A DNA stretch of 64,000 bases from Blautia schinkii DSM 10518 (GCA_000702025.1 JNKJ01000007.1:248001-312000), one strand, 5' to 3'; shown: positions 51,912 through 61,437, counted from the first letter of the stretch. Notes: a model not told the origin generated them from the letters alone. Program-made: numbers and translations.

Positions 51912-51992
51912 CCTTCAGGGGGATGCACACAATGTGCTATGGATGCCGTCCTTTGCGCTTAAACCAAGTAATATAGAAAAGGAGAAGGCGGG

Positions 51993-52751
51993 ATGAGTGA
52001 AAAGCTAAAGCTTTATGGTTTTAATAACCTGACAAAAGCCTTAAGTTTTAATATTTATGATGTATGCTATGCCAAAACCGCCAGAGAGCAGAAGGATTAT
52101 ATTGCCTACATTGACGAACAGTACAATGCCGAGAGGCTGACGAAAATTCTAACCAACCTTACGGATATGATTGGCGCTACGGTGCTGAATATTGCCCGGC
52201 AGGATTATGAACCGCAGGGGGCGTCGGTTACGATTCTGATTGCCGAGGAGTCTATGATTCCGGCGGGGGACACGCAGCTTGCCCATCTTGACAAGAGTCA
52301 TGTGACCGTACATACCTATCCGGAGTACCACCCGGAGACATGCCTTGCTACTTTCCGGGTGGATATTGATGTGGCTACCTGCGGGGAAATTACACCGTTG
52401 TCTACGCTGGATTATCTGATAGGGTCCTTTGATTCGGACATCATAACTATGGATTACCGTATCCGGGGCTTTACCAGAGATGTGAACGGGAGGAAGCTGT
52501 TTACAGATCACAGGATAACATCGATTCAGGATTACATAAAAGAAGAAACCCTGCGCTGTTATGATGCCGTTGATATCAATGTGTATGAGGCAAATCTTTT
52601 TCATACAAAAATGATGCTCAAAGATGTGGACCTGCAGAATTATCTTTTTAATACGGATGTGTATGAGCTGCCTCCGCGGGTGCGACTGGAGATTATGCAT
52701 AATCTGCGTAAGGAAATGATTGAGATTTTTAGCGGCCGTAATATTTACTAA
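51993..52751 (+). CDS. speD: S-adenosylmethionine decarboxylase proenzyme
   Basis: A 252-residue pyruvoyl-dependent enzyme that makes decarboxylated SAM, the aminopropyl donor for spermidine. The self-cleavage site is [13 protein letters not shown] between Lys101 and Ser102, as in the E. coli class; Ser102 becomes the pyruvoyl group. The conserved Cys in [14 protein letters not shown] is the catalytic acid candidate. AAAGGAGAAGG precedes the ATG. First gene of a polyamine operon; the leader region upstream carries unusual RNA structure. Confidence 0.95.
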   Translation: MSEKLKLYGFNNLTKALSFNIYDVCYAKTAREQKDYIAYIDEQYNAERLTKILTNLTDMIGATVLNIARQDYEPQGASVTILIAEESMIPAGDTQLAHLDKSHVTVHTYPEYHPETCLATFRVDIDVATCGEITPLSTLDYLIGSFDSDIITMDYRIRGFTRDVNGRKLFTDHRITSIQDYIKEETLRCYDAVDINVYEANLFHTKMMLKDVDLQNYLFNTDVYELPPRVRLEIMHNLRKEMIEIFSGRNIY

Positions 52752-52811
52752 GAAAGCCCCGAAGGCTCATGGATATCGGATGGACTTTTCATTTTACTAA
52801 AGGGAGAGGGT

Positions 52812-54266
52812 ATGATGCTATCACAGGAGAGGGCGCCTATCTATGAGGCGCTTAAGGAATTTGAAAAGAAAAGAGTTGTCCCTTTTGATGTACCGGGACA
52901 TAAACGGGGCAGGGGGAATCCCGAGCTAGCGGCTCTTTTGGGTGAAAGATGCGTGCGGATGGATGTGAATTCCATGAAGCCTCTTGATAATCTTTGCCAC
53001 CCGGTGTCCGTTATCCGGGACGCAGAGGAGCTTGCTGCCCAGGCATTTGGTGCTGCCCATGCTTTTCTCATGGTAGGCGGTACCACCTCAGCGGTTCAGG
53101 CCATGATTCTTTCTGCCGCAAAGCGCGGGGATAAAATCATACTGCCGCGAAATGTACATCGAAGTGTAATGGGAGCTATGGTGCTTTGCGGAGCAGTGCC
53201 GGTATATGTGGATCCGGCCTGTGACGAACGTTTGGGAATCCCTCTTGGTATGCGGCTGGACGACGTGAAAGCAGCGGTCAAGGAACATCCTGACGCAAAG
53301 GCGGTGCTTGTGAACAATCCTACTTATTATGGGATATGCTCGGATATTTGTTCAATTGTGCAGCTTGCTCATGAGAACGGAATGCTCTGCCTGGCGGATG
53401 AAGCGCATGGAACACACTTTTATTTTGGGGAGGGACTGCCTGTACCTGCTATGGCAGCCGGAGCCGATTTGGCTGCGGTTTCCATGCATAAGTCAGGGGG
53501 AAGCCTGACCCAGAGCTCGCTGCTGTTGGCTGGGCCGCGCATGTCGGAGGGGCATGTGCGCCAGATCATCAATCTCACCCAGACGACAAGCGGCTCCTAC
53601 CTGCTTTTGTCAAGCCTTGACATTTCCAGACGGAACCTGGCCCTGCGCGGAAGAGAGTCCTTTAAAAAGGTGCTTGGAATGGCACGGTATGCCAGAGGTG
53701 AGATCAATGCGGTGGGAGGCTATGACGCTTTTTCCAGAGAGTTGATAAACGGGGACAGCGTTTTTGATTTTGACGAGACGAAGCTTTCCGTACATACGCT
53801 GGATATCGGGCTGGCGGGCATCGAGGTGTATGACCTGCTGCGGGATGAGTATGATATCCAGATTGAATTTGGAGATTTGGGAAATATTCTCGCGTATCTT
53901 TCCATCGGGGACCGGGCGCTTGATTTGGAGCGGCTCGTAGGCGCTCTTGCGGAAATAAAGCGGCGGTATGCGAAAGACCGGGCAAAGGCAGGGCTGATGG
54001 TGCAGGAGTATATTGAGCCAAGGGTGGCGGTGTCGCCCCAGGAGGCTTTTTATGCGGATAAGGAGATGCTGCCGTTGGAAAAAACGGAGGGCAGGATATG
54101 CAGCGAGTTTGTCATGTGTTACCCGCCTGGAATTCCAATCCTGGCACCCGGAGAGGAGATTACAAGGGATATTTTGGATTACATTGTTTATGCAAAGGCC
54201 AAGGGCTGCAGTATGACAGGGCCTGAGGACCCGGATATTTTACGTTTAAATGTATTAAGAATGTAG
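52812..54266 (+). CDS. speA: Orn/Lys/Arg decarboxylase family protein, probable arginine decarboxylase
   Basis: A 484-residue PLP enzyme of fold type I, the short type found in B. subtilis SpeA/YaaO. The PLP lysine is Lys227 in SMHKSGGS, preceded by LADEAHGTHF (Asp/His contacts). The N-terminal PFDVPGHKRGRG is the usual start of the family. The C-terminal domain includes CYPPGIPILAPGEEI. AGGGAGAGGG precedes the ATG at 52812; the second ATG at 52815 may equally be used. With agmatinase in the same operon, arginine is the most likely substrate, giving agmatine, but lysine or ornithine cannot be excluded. Confidence 0.9.
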   Translation: MMLSQERAPIYEALKEFEKKRVVPFDVPGHKRGRGNPELAALLGERCVRMDVNSMKPLDNLCHPVSVIRDAEELAAQAFGAAHAFLMVGGTTSAVQAMILSAAKRGDKIILPRNVHRSVMGAMVLCGAVPVYVDPACDERLGIPLGMRLDDVKAAVKEHPDAKAVLVNNPTYYGICSDICSIVQLAHENGMLCLADEAHGTHFYFGEGLPVPAMAAGADLAAVSMHKSGGSLTQSSLLLAGPRMSEGHVRQIINLTQTTSGSYLLLSSLDISRRNLALRGRESFKKVLGMARYARGEINAVGGYDAFSRELINGDSVFDFDETKLSVHTLDIGLAGIEVYDLLRDEYDIQIEFGDLGNILAYLSIGDRALDLERLVGALAEIKRRYAKDRAKAGLMVQEYIEPRVAVSPQEAFYADKEMLPLEKTEGRICSEFVMCYPPGIPILAPGEEITRDILDYIVYAKAKGCSMTGPEDPDILRLNVLRM

Positions 54267-54270
54267 TGCT

Positions 54271-54390
54271 ATGGCCTGAGGCCAGTGGAGTAAAATCAGG
54301 GGCTGGAATTATGGCCTGAAGTGAGTGGCGTAGAGGCTGTGGCTTTAATTAAAGCCTGAAATCTGTGGTGTATAATCCACAGCTTGAGAT
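54271..54390 (+). repeat. 40-bp tandem repeat, three copies, between speA and speE
   Basis: Units start at 54271, 54311 and 54351, exactly 40 bases apart, with the shared pattern ATGGCCTGAAGTGAGTGGCG followed by a GGCTGTGGCTTTAATT-like end. Divergence is high but the period is exact. The last copy runs close to the speE ribosome site. Confidence 0.85.
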
Positions 54391-54411
54391 AGAGAAAGGA
54401 GGGCTTGTGAC

Positions 54412-55263
54412 TTGGAATTTTGGTTTTCGGAAGAGCATACCCCGAATGTGAAGTTTTCGATTCGGGTGGACCGTCAGTTGTACAGCGGGAAAAGTGAGTT
54501 TCAGAGGATTGATGTTTTTGATTCCTATGAGTTTGGCAGGTTTCTGGTACTGGACGGATATATGATGCTTACAGAGAAGGACGAATTTATTTATCATGAA
54601 ATGATTACTCATGTGCCCATGGCCGTGCATCCAAAAGTGCAGAATGTGCTTGTGATTGGTGCGGGTGACGGCGGCGTGATACGTGAGCTGGTGCAGTATC
54701 CGGAAATACAGCGCATTGATATGGTAGAGATCGATGCTCTCGTGGTGGAGGTTTGTAAGAAGTATCTGCCGCAGACAGCCTGTCGTTTTGATGATTCCCG
54801 TGTCCATATTCATTATGAGGATGGCTTGAAATTCGTGCGGACCAGGGAAAATGAATATGATCTGATCATTGTGGATTCCACCGACCCGTTTGGGCCGGGG
54901 GAGGGGCTGTTTACGAAGGAATTTTACGGGAACTGCTGCAAGGCGCTGCGCGAGGACGGTATTCTCATCAACCAGCATGAAAGCCCGTACTATCCGGAAG
55001 ATGCCATGGCATGCCAGAGGGCGCATAAAAATATTGTGGAGTCTTTCCCGATCAGCAAGGTCTACCAGGCGCATATTCCCACGTACCCTTCCGGGCACTG
55101 GCTGTTTGGCTTTGCCTCAAAGAAATATCATCCGCTGAGGAATCTGGATGAAACCCGATGGAATCTGCGCGGCCTGAACTGCAGGTATTATACAACAACT
55201 CTGCATAAAGGCGCGTTTTATATACCTGCATATGTGGAGGAATTGCTGAAAAATGTTGAGTAA
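54412..55263 (+). CDS. speE: Spermidine synthase (polyamine aminopropyltransferase)
   Basis: A 283-residue aminopropyltransferase that transfers the aminopropyl group of decarboxylated SAM to putrescine (or agmatine). The dcSAM site has GAGDGG at residues 83-88 and the catalytic Asp motif VDSTDP (Asp155, Asp158). The N-terminal LEFWFSEEHTPNVKFSIRV and YHEMITHVPM are typical. The start is TTG at 54412, with AAGGAGG 9 bases upstream. It overlaps speB by 11 bases. Acceptor choice decides whether agmatinase acts before or after the transfer. Confidence 0.95.
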   Translation: MEFWFSEEHTPNVKFSIRVDRQLYSGKSEFQRIDVFDSYEFGRFLVLDGYMMLTEKDEFIYHEMITHVPMAVHPKVQNVLVIGAGDGGVIRELVQYPEIQRIDMVEIDALVVEVCKKYLPQTACRFDDSRVHIHYEDGLKFVRTRENEYDLIIVDSTDPFGPGEGLFTKEFYGNCCKALREDGILINQHESPYYPEDAMACQRAHKNIVESFPISKVYQAHIPTYPSGHWLFGFASKKYHPLRNLDETRWNLRGLNCRYYTTTLHKGAFYIPAYVEELLKNVE

Positions 55264-56116
55264 AAACATGGAAACATTTATGGATTGTGATAAAGAGCTT
55301 GCAGAGGCGCGGACCATTCTTTTTGGCGCTCCTTTTGATTCAACCACTTCCTACCGCCCGGGAGCCAGGTTTGGCAGCTCGGCGATACGCAGGGAGTCTT
55401 ATGGGATAGAGACTTACAGTACTTATCAGGATAAAGAGCTTACCCAGGCCCCGGTCCTGGACTGCGGCGATCTGGAGCTCTGCTTCGGTGATACGAAGAA
55501 GGCTTTGGCCCAGATTGAGGAATTTACAAGGGAAATCCTTGCAGGGGGAAGAAGGCCGTTTATGCTGGGGGGAGAGCACCTGGTCACCTTGGGTGCGTTC
55601 CGGGCAGTGGCTGAGAAATATCCGGATGTGGAAATTATCCACTTTGACGCCCATGCAGATTTGCGGGACGAGTACCTTGGTGCAGAGCTGTCCCATGCCT
55701 GTGTGATGCGCAGGTGCTGGGAAATCATCGGGGACGGACGTATTCACCAGTTCGGCATCCGCTCGGGTGATAAGGAGGAATTCCGCTGGGGAAAGGAACA
55801 TGTATTCACCAGGCGTTTCGATTTCGGGGGATTACAACAGACTTTAAAGAAGACTTTAAAGGAACTGTCCGGTAAGCCGGTCTATTTGACCCTGGATCTG
55901 GATGTGCTGGATCCAAGTGTTTTCCCGGGGACAGGGACGCCTGAGCCTGGCGGGGTGGGCTTTGAGGAACTGCGGTACCATACGGTAATGGTGTGTGTGC
56001 AGGCCAATGTGGTTGGCTGCGATGTAAATGAGCTGAGTCCGCCTTATGACCCAAGCGGAATCTCAACGGCGGCAGCGTGCAAAATCGTGAGGGAAATGCT
56101 GCTGGCATTAGAATAA
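55253..56116 (+). CDS. speB: Agmatinase / ureohydrolase
   Basis: A 287-residue binuclear Mn enzyme of the arginase family. Metal ligands are His109 (GGEH), Asp132, His134 and Asp136 (DAHAD), and the two Asp of LDLDVLDP. It hydrolyses agmatine to putrescine and urea, or alternatively aminopropylagmatine to spermidine if speE uses agmatine. The ATG at 55253 lies inside the end of speE with GAGGA upstream; a second in-frame ATG is at 55268. Confidence 0.93.
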   Translation: MLSKNMETFMDCDKELAEARTILFGAPFDSTTSYRPGARFGSSAIRRESYGIETYSTYQDKELTQAPVLDCGDLELCFGDTKKALAQIEEFTREILAGGRRPFMLGGEHLVTLGAFRAVAEKYPDVEIIHFDAHADLRDEYLGAELSHACVMRRCWEIIGDGRIHQFGIRSGDKEEFRWGKEHVFTRRFDFGGLQQTLKKTLKELSGKPVYLTLDLDVLDPSVFPGTGTPEPGGVGFEELRYHTVMVCVQANVVGCDVNELSPPYDPSGISTAAACKIVREMLLALE

Positions 56117-56150
56117 GCGGATAAAATAAAAAATTAGGAGGAACATATCT

Positions 56151-57410
56151 ATGGCAAGAGTATTGATTATGGGCTGCGGAGGCGTGGCAGGAGTTGCTAT
56201 CCAGAAATGCTGTCAAAACAGTGAGGTGTTTGAGGAAATTTGTATTGCCAGCCGCACCAAAGCAAAGTGCGATGCACTGAAGGAAAAGCTTGAGGGTAAA
56301 ACAAGCACAAAGATTACAACCGCGCAGGTTGACGCTGACAAGGTCGAGGAGCTTGTTTCTCTCATCCGTGAGGTGAAGCCGGACCTGGTGATGAACATTG
56401 CGCTTCCGTATCAGGATTTGACCATTATGGATGCGTGCCTAGAGTGCGGAGTGAATTATATGGATACTGCCAATTACGAGCCTGAGGATATCACAGAGCC
56501 TGAGTGGCGTGAAATATATGAGAAGCGCTGTAAAGAGGAGGGCTTTTCCGCATATTTCGACTATTCCTGGCAGTGGGCATATCAGGAGAAGTTTAAAAAG
56601 GCAGGGCTTACCGCGTTGCTGGGCTCCGGTTTTGACCCGGGTGTGACTCAGGCTTACTGCGCCTATGCCCAGAAACATCTGTTTGATGAGATTGAATGCA
56701 TTGACATTTTGGACTGCAACGGCGGGGACCATGGTTATCCCTTTGCCACGAACTTTAACCCGGAAATCAACCTGAGGGAGGTTTCTGCCCCCGGTTCTTA
56801 CTGGGAGGACGGACATTGGGTTGAGGTTCCGGCTATGAGTATTAAGCGGGAATATGATTTCGACCAGGTGGGCCATAAGGACATGTATCTGCTTCATCAT
56901 GAGGAGATAGAATCACTGGCGAAAAACATCCCTGGAGTTAAGAGAATCCGTTTTTTCATGACCTTTGGGCAGAGCTATCTTACCCATATGAAATGTCTTG
57001 AAAATGTGGGAATGCTTTCTACTGAACCGGTAGAGTTTGAGGGGCATTCTATCGTGCCGATCCAGTTTTTAAAGGAGCTTCTCCCGGACCCGGCGAGCCT
57101 TGGACCGCGTACTGTGGGGAAGACAAATATCGGTTGTATTTTCAGCGGAAAGAAGGATGGCAAGGAGAAAAAAGCATACATTTATAATGTGTGTGACCAT
57201 CAGGAGTGCTACAAGGAGTTAGGTTCTCAGGCGATTTCTTATACCACAGGAGTGCCCGCAATGGTGGGCGCAATGATGCTGGTGACAGGGAAATGGGACA
57301 AGCCAGGTGTGTATACGGTGGAGGAATTTGATCCTGATCCGTACATGGATGCTTTGAATAAATGGGGTCTTCCATGGCAGATTGAGGACAATCCGGAGAT
57401 GGTGGACTGA
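56151..57410 (+). CDS. Carboxy(nor)spermidine dehydrogenase (saccharopine dehydrogenase family)
   Basis: A 419-residue NADPH enzyme of the saccharopine dehydrogenase fold, the carboxyspermidine dehydrogenase (CASDH) group. It joins putrescine (or diaminopropane) to aspartate semialdehyde, giving carboxyspermidine (or carboxynorspermidine). The Rossmann motif is MARVLIMGCGGVAGVAIQKC; other signatures are GVNYMDTANYEP, ALLGSGFDPGVTQAYCAYA and DCNGGDHGYPFATNFN. AGGAGG precedes the ATG. Its stop overlaps the next gene's start by one base (TGATG). The partner decarboxylase is directly downstream. Confidence 0.93.
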   Translation: MARVLIMGCGGVAGVAIQKCCQNSEVFEEICIASRTKAKCDALKEKLEGKTSTKITTAQVDADKVEELVSLIREVKPDLVMNIALPYQDLTIMDACLECGVNYMDTANYEPEDITEPEWREIYEKRCKEEGFSAYFDYSWQWAYQEKFKKAGLTALLGSGFDPGVTQAYCAYAQKHLFDEIECIDILDCNGGDHGYPFATNFNPEINLREVSAPGSYWEDGHWVEVPAMSIKREYDFDQVGHKDMYLLHHEEIESLAKNIPGVKRIRFFMTFGQSYLTHMKCLENVGMLSTEPVEFEGHSIVPIQFLKELLPDPASLGPRTVGKTNIGCIFSGKKDGKEKKAYIYNVCDHQECYKELGSQAISYTTGVPAMVGAMMLVTGKWDKPGVYTVEEFDPDPYMDALNKWGLPWQIEDNPEMVD

Positions 57411-58537
57411 TGAAAGCGGAGATGCTTCGGACACCGTTTTTTCTGGTGGATGAAAACAAACTCATACATAATCTGGAGATTTTGAAAAGCGTGAGCACCT
57501 GTACAGGCTGCAGGATTCTTCTGGCACAGAAGGCATTTTCTATGTTCTCTGTGTACCCTCTTTTACGAAAATATCTGGACGGAACCACGGCCAGCGGGCT
57601 ATATGAGGCGCGTCTCGGATATGAGGAATTTGGTAGGGAAACTCATGTGTATTCTCCTGCCTTTAGAGAGGATGAATTTACGGAACTTCTCAAATATGCG
57701 GACCACTTTGTGTTCAATTCTCCGTGCCAGGTTAAGAGATTTGCCGGGAGAGCAAAGGCTGCCGGAAAGGGCGTGGGACTGCGTGTAAATCCCCAATGTT
57801 CCACGCAGGAGGGGCACGCTATCTATGATCCTTGTGCCCCCGGCTCCAGGCTTGGGACCACTTTGGAAGAGTTTGACGAAAGTATTGCTTACATGCTGGA
57901 TGGACTGCATTTTCATACGCTGTGTGAGCAGGATTCCGATGATCTGGAGGTGACGGCAGCCGCCTTTGAGGAGAAATTCGGACGATATCTTTATTGGATG
58001 AAATGGCTTAATTTCGGGGGCGGGCATCATATTACCAAACCGGGTTATGATATTGACAGGCTGATGAAAATCATCCGCCATTTTCAGGAAAAATACAGGC
58101 TCCAGGTGTATCTTGAGCCGGGTGAGGCTGTGGTTTTAAACGCGGGATATTTGGAATGCAGTGTGCTTGAGGTGGTGAAAAACGGGATGGAAATTGCAAT
58201 CTTAGATACTTCGGCAGCCTGCCATATGCCGGATGTGCTGGAGATGCCGTACCGCCCGCCGCTTCAGGGCTCGGGTCTGCCCGGGGAAAAGCCCTATACC
58301 TTCCGACTGGCAGGACCCACATGTCTTGCCGGGGATGTGATTGGAGATTATTCCTTTGACGAGCCGCTTAGGGAGGGGAGCAAGTTGATTTTTGAGGATA
58401 TGGCGCTTTATACTATGGTGAAAACAAATACCTTTAACGGCATGCCGCTGCCCTCTATTGTTTACCGTGACGGAGAGGGAAACTGTCATATAGAGCGTGA
58501 ATTTGGGTATGAAGATTTCAAAAAAAGGCTTTCATAG
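57410..58537 (+). CDS. nspC: Carboxynorspermidine/carboxyspermidine decarboxylase
   Basis: A 375-residue PLP decarboxylase of the alanine-racemase fold (CANSDC). The PLP lysine is Lys41 in LLAQKAFSMF; the other features are LNFGGGHHITKPGYD, the Glu-rich YLEPGEA phosphate loop, and the C-terminal Cys region AGPTCLAGDVIGDYSF that completes the partner active site. It decarboxylates carboxyspermidine to spermidine. It is the last gene of the operon and translationally coupled to CASDH. Its presence beside speD/speE gives two routes to spermidine in one operon. Confidence 0.93.
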   Translation: MKAEMLRTPFFLVDENKLIHNLEILKSVSTCTGCRILLAQKAFSMFSVYPLLRKYLDGTTASGLYEARLGYEEFGRETHVYSPAFREDEFTELLKYADHFVFNSPCQVKRFAGRAKAAGKGVGLRVNPQCSTQEGHAIYDPCAPGSRLGTTLEEFDESIAYMLDGLHFHTLCEQDSDDLEVTAAAFEEKFGRYLYWMKWLNFGGGHHITKPGYDIDRLMKIIRHFQEKYRLQVYLEPGEAVVLNAGYLECSVLEVVKNGMEIAILDTSAACHMPDVLEMPYRPPLQGSGLPGEKPYTFRLAGPTCLAGDVIGDYSFDEPLREGSKLIFEDMALYTMVKTNTFNGMPLPSIVYRDGEGNCHIEREFGYEDFKKRLS

Positions 58538-58565
58538 TTTCCGCTGATTTCGTATAATAGAGAGG

Positions 58566-58603
58566 TGCATCATCCGGAAAAAGTGACATTTCCGGATGGT
58601 GTA
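58566..58603 (+). terminator. Hairpin after the polyamine operon
   Basis: TGCATCATCCGGAAA pairs with TTTCCGGATGGTGTA over 15 bp (two G-U). The tail is not T-rich, so termination may be partial and the HD gene may receive read-through. Confidence 0.6.
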
Positions 58604-58635
58604 TATATGTAGCTGAGAAGGTGGAGAGGCTTACA

Positions 58636-59409
58636 ATGGTAATAGATTTCGATAAGGCAAAACAGTCGTTCGAGCAGTATTTGGACGAGTTTGACCGGGA
58701 AGATGACAAGATAAAATTAAAGATTGTGCATACATATTATGTGGTAGATTGTGCGCAAGAGATTGCTGTGCGCATGAAGCTGTCCGAGGAGGATATAGAG
58801 CTTGCAAAGCTTATCGGACTACTCCACGATATTGGGCGTTTTCAGCAGTTGAAGCAGTTTGACAGCTTTATGCCGGACACAATGGACCATGCCCGGTATG
58901 GAGCAGAATTGTTATTCGGGGAGAGGCGGATGATCCGGAAATTTCTTGATGACAGCAGATTTGATGGGATTATTTGTGAGGCGATCAGCAGGCATAGTGA
59001 CTTTAAGCTGGCTGAAATAGAAGATGAACGTACTCTTCTGCACGCGAGACTGATCCGGGATGCAGACAAGCTGGATAACTGCAGGGTGAAGCTTGAGGAG
59101 GCTATGGAAACCCTGCTTGGCGTAAGCGAGACTGAGGCGGGAAAAGGGCTTATTTCACCTGGTGTATGGCAGTCGTGTATGAGGCATGAATCCATTCTGT
59201 CTGCACAGAGGGTTACGAAAGTAGATTACTGGTTATCCTATGTGGCGCAGATTTTTGATGTGAATTTTGCGGCGACTTTTTCTATTATAATGGAGAATAA
59301 TTACATTCCGCGGATTATCCAAAGACTTCATTATGAAGAGAAGGAGACTAGCGAAAAGATGACGCAGTTTACAGAGCTCGCAGTACAATATATGGAGCGG
59401 CAATTATGA
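58636..59409 (+). CDS. HD-domain phosphohydrolase
   Basis: A 257-residue metal-dependent HD hydrolase. Ligands are visible as IVHTYYVVDCAQEIA (His), GLLHDIGRFQQ (His-Asp), SRHSD and LIRDADKLDN (Asp). This matches the stand-alone clostridial HD group rather than RelA/SpoT or HD-GYP. The ATG at 58636 has GGAGAGG 6 bases upstream; the GTG at 58621 lacks one. It overlaps the next gene by four bases (ATGA). Nucleotide substrate unknown. Confidence 0.88.
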   Translation: MVIDFDKAKQSFEQYLDEFDREDDKIKLKIVHTYYVVDCAQEIAVRMKLSEEDIELAKLIGLLHDIGRFQQLKQFDSFMPDTMDHARYGAELLFGERRMIRKFLDDSRFDGIICEAISRHSDFKLAEIEDERTLLHARLIRDADKLDNCRVKLEEAMETLLGVSETEAGKGLISPGVWQSCMRHESILSAQRVTKVDYWLSYVAQIFDVNFAATFSIIMENNYIPRIIQRLHYEEKETSEKMTQFTELAVQYMERQL

Positions 59410-59978
59410 AAAGGGAAATAGAATATGAGGATTTTCAATATCATATTGTAAGGAGCAAACGGCGTACATTATCACTGGAGGTGCGCACGGATGGCGAGGT
59501 TTTGGTGCGGGCGCCGCAAGCCATGTCCGAGGCCAGGATCCGAAGGTTTATAGATGAAAAGAGGACCTGGATTTTAAAGAATTTGGACAAGGTCAGCAGA
59601 CGGCAGGAGGCTGAAGACAATCTGACGGTATTGAGCGATGAGCAGAAAAACGATTTCAGGAGACAGGCAGGCGTAATCTTTGCAGAGCGCGCCGCCCATT
59701 TTGCCCGTATCATGGGCGTGGAGTATGGCCGGATTACAATACGAGAGCAGAAAACCCGTTGGGGAAGCTGCAGCAGTAATCATAACCTGAATTTTAACTG
59801 GAAATTGGTTCTTGCACCCCGGGAAGTGCTGGATTATGTGGTGGTGCATGAGCTGTGCCATCTGAAGGAAATGAATCATTCCCCGCAATTCTGGGCTGAG
59901 GTGGAAAAGATACAGCCCGATTACAGGGTGCGGAGGAAGTGGCTGAAAGATCATGGGTGGATGCTTATGAAGGCGTGA
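59406..59978 (+). CDS. YgjP-like (M48-related, DUF45) metallopeptidase
   Basis: A 190-residue protein of the YgjP/DUF45 group. The zinc motif is HELCHLKEMNH with His148, Glu149, His152 and His158, preceded by the conserved RWGSCSSNHNLNFNWKLVLAP. The ATG overlaps the HD gene stop. Family members are thought to be cytoplasmic zinc-dependent hydrolases often next to restriction or HD genes; the physiological substrate is not established. The C-terminus is short and followed immediately by an 18-bp repeat array. Confidence 0.88.
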   Translation: MKREIEYEDFQYHIVRSKRRTLSLEVRTDGEVLVRAPQAMSEARIRRFIDEKRTWILKNLDKVSRRQEAEDNLTVLSDEQKNDFRRQAGVIFAERAAHFARIMGVEYGRITIREQKTRWGSCSSNHNLNFNWKLVLAPREVLDYVVVHELCHLKEMNHSPQFWAEVEKIQPDYRVRRKWLKDHGWMLMKA

Positions 59979-60190
59979 AAGGCTTGCAGGCGTGTATGAT
60001 AGCAAGGCGTGTATTGATATCAAGGCGTGTATGGATATCAAGGCGTGTATGGATATCAAGGCGTGTATGGATATCAAGGCATGTATGATAGCAAGGAGTG
60101 TATTGATAGCAATGCGTGTATGATTGCAAAGAGTGCATGATAGCAGGGTTCACATGATTATGAGGCATGTATGGTTGTAGGGAGTGCATA
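59979..60190 (+). repeat. 18-bp tandem repeat array after the YgjP-like gene
   Basis: About eleven copies of the unit AAGGCGTGTATGGATATC, four near-identical in the centre and degenerating at both ends. It begins within the last codons of the gene. No spacers are present, so it is not a CRISPR array. The minus strand reads as a repetitive ISIHAL peptide that I consider non-coding. Confidence 0.92.
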
Positions 60191-60250
60191 GGAAAATGTG
60201 GGAGTACGCAGTAGTATGGGTAGATGGTTATAATTAAAACCCGGGTAATG

Positions 60251-60292
60251 GGAGCAAACGGAGGGGTGATACTTCTGGGTTGCTCTTTTTTT
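60251..60292 (+). terminator. Terminator after the repeat array
   Basis: GAGCAA pairs with TTGCTC around an inner AGGGGT/ACTTCT stem, followed by seven T. Confidence 0.75.
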
Positions 60293-60508
60293 ATGGAAGG
60301 TTTTTTGTAGTTGGAAATTTTGGATTTGGAGTTTATAATGGGAATATGATAAACATCTCCGGCGGACTGCAAAGCCGCGTATAGGTAAGATGTGCACATT
60401 TGTAAGAGGTTGTGTAATCTTGGACAGGGTATGACGTACGGCCCACAGTCAGCACGTTGGAGTGTACTTGGATACAGGATATTTTGGGAGAAAGTGAGGC
60501 AGAATATT
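60293..60508 (+). other. Intergenic leader of the PanE-like gene
   Basis: About 216 bases with nothing beyond a short GCGG-ACTGCAAAG-CCGC hairpin near 60362-60378; no promoter could be assigned with confidence. Confidence 0.35.
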
Positions 60509-61423
60509 ATGAAATATGTAATTATCGGAGCCGGCGGTACCGGAGGAATCGTGGGTGCATATATGACTAAGGCGGGCAGGGATGTGACCATAATTGCTCG
60601 TGGTGAGCATCTTGAAAGAATGAAAGAGGACGGGTTAAGGCTTACAAAAACATGGGAGGAGGCAGATGAAATAATAAGGGTAAAGGCCTGTTCCATGGAG
60701 GAATATGAGGATAAGGCGGATGTGGTCATTGTTTGCGTGAAGGGTTATTCGCTGGATGATACGATACCTTTTATTAAAAGAATTTCGCATGAGAATACGG
60801 TTGTGATTCCTATTCTGAATATTTATGGCACAGGCGGGAGAATGCAGGAAAAGCTCCCGGGAATTCTTGTCACGGACGGATGCATTTATGTGTCTGCTAA
60901 TATTAAGGAACCGGGTGTCATACTGCAGCATGGCGAGATCTGTCGCATTGTTTTCGGCGTGCGTGAGGAAGAGGAATCCAGGCCTGTGCTCCGGGAGATT
61001 GCGAAGGATTTCGAGGCGAGTGGAATACGCGGGATTTTATCAAGCAATATCAAAAGAGATGCATTGCAGAAGTTTTCTTATGTGTCGCCCATTGGTGCGG
61101 CTGGTCTTTATTTCGATGTGGCAGCAGGTGAGTTTCAGAAAGAAGGGCAGCCGAGAGAGATGTTTAAGGCAATGACCCGGGAGATTATCGCGCTGGCAGA
61201 TGCTATGGGTATTCATTTTGGGAAGGATTTAGTGGAGGTGAATCTGCGTATTCTGGAAGCTTTGGCGCCGGAGGCTACTACCTCAATGCAGAGGGATGTG
61301 ATGGCTGGAAAGCAGTCGGAGATGGACGGATTGATTTTCGAAGTGGTACGGATGGCAAAGCAATATCACGTGCCTGTACCGGAATATGAAAAGGTTGCCG
61401 CAAAATTCGGATTTACCGTTTGA
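60509..61423 (+). CDS. panE: 2-dehydropantoate 2-reductase (ketopantoate reductase) family protein
   Basis: A 304-residue NADPH enzyme. The Rossmann motif is MKYVIIGAGGTGGIVGAYM; the conserved Lys (KRDALQKFSYVSPIGA) and Glu (QSEMDGLIFEVVRM) of the ApbA/PanE fold are present. It would reduce ketopantoate to pantoate for coenzyme A, though several clostridial paralogues act on other 2-keto acids. The ATG at 60509 follows GTGAGGC; the longer frame to 60392 is not supported. Confidence 0.87.
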   Translation: MKYVIIGAGGTGGIVGAYMTKAGRDVTIIARGEHLERMKEDGLRLTKTWEEADEIIRVKACSMEEYEDKADVVIVCVKGYSLDDTIPFIKRISHENTVVIPILNIYGTGGRMQEKLPGILVTDGCIYVSANIKEPGVILQHGEICRIVFGVREEEESRPVLREIAKDFEASGIRGILSSNIKRDALQKFSYVSPIGAAGLYFDVAAGEFQKEGQPREMFKAMTREIIALADAMGIHFGKDLVEVNLRILEALAPEATTSMQRDVMAGKQSEMDGLIFEVVRMAKQYHVPVPEYEKVAAKFGFTV

Positions 61424-61437
61424 AAGCAGGTGAGGGT

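Noticed and set aside
51674..51928. Minus-strand 84-codon frame in the same region
   Set aside because: Composition is random-like, no ribosome site, and it crosses the terminator and the junction element.
59574..60077. Minus-strand repetitive ISIHAL protein
   Set aside because: It is the reverse reading of the tandem repeat and overlaps the YgjP-like gene; no ribosome site.
59979..60190. Possible CRISPR array in the 18-bp repeats
   Set aside because: Units are directly adjacent with no unique spacers, are too short, and no cas genes occur nearby.
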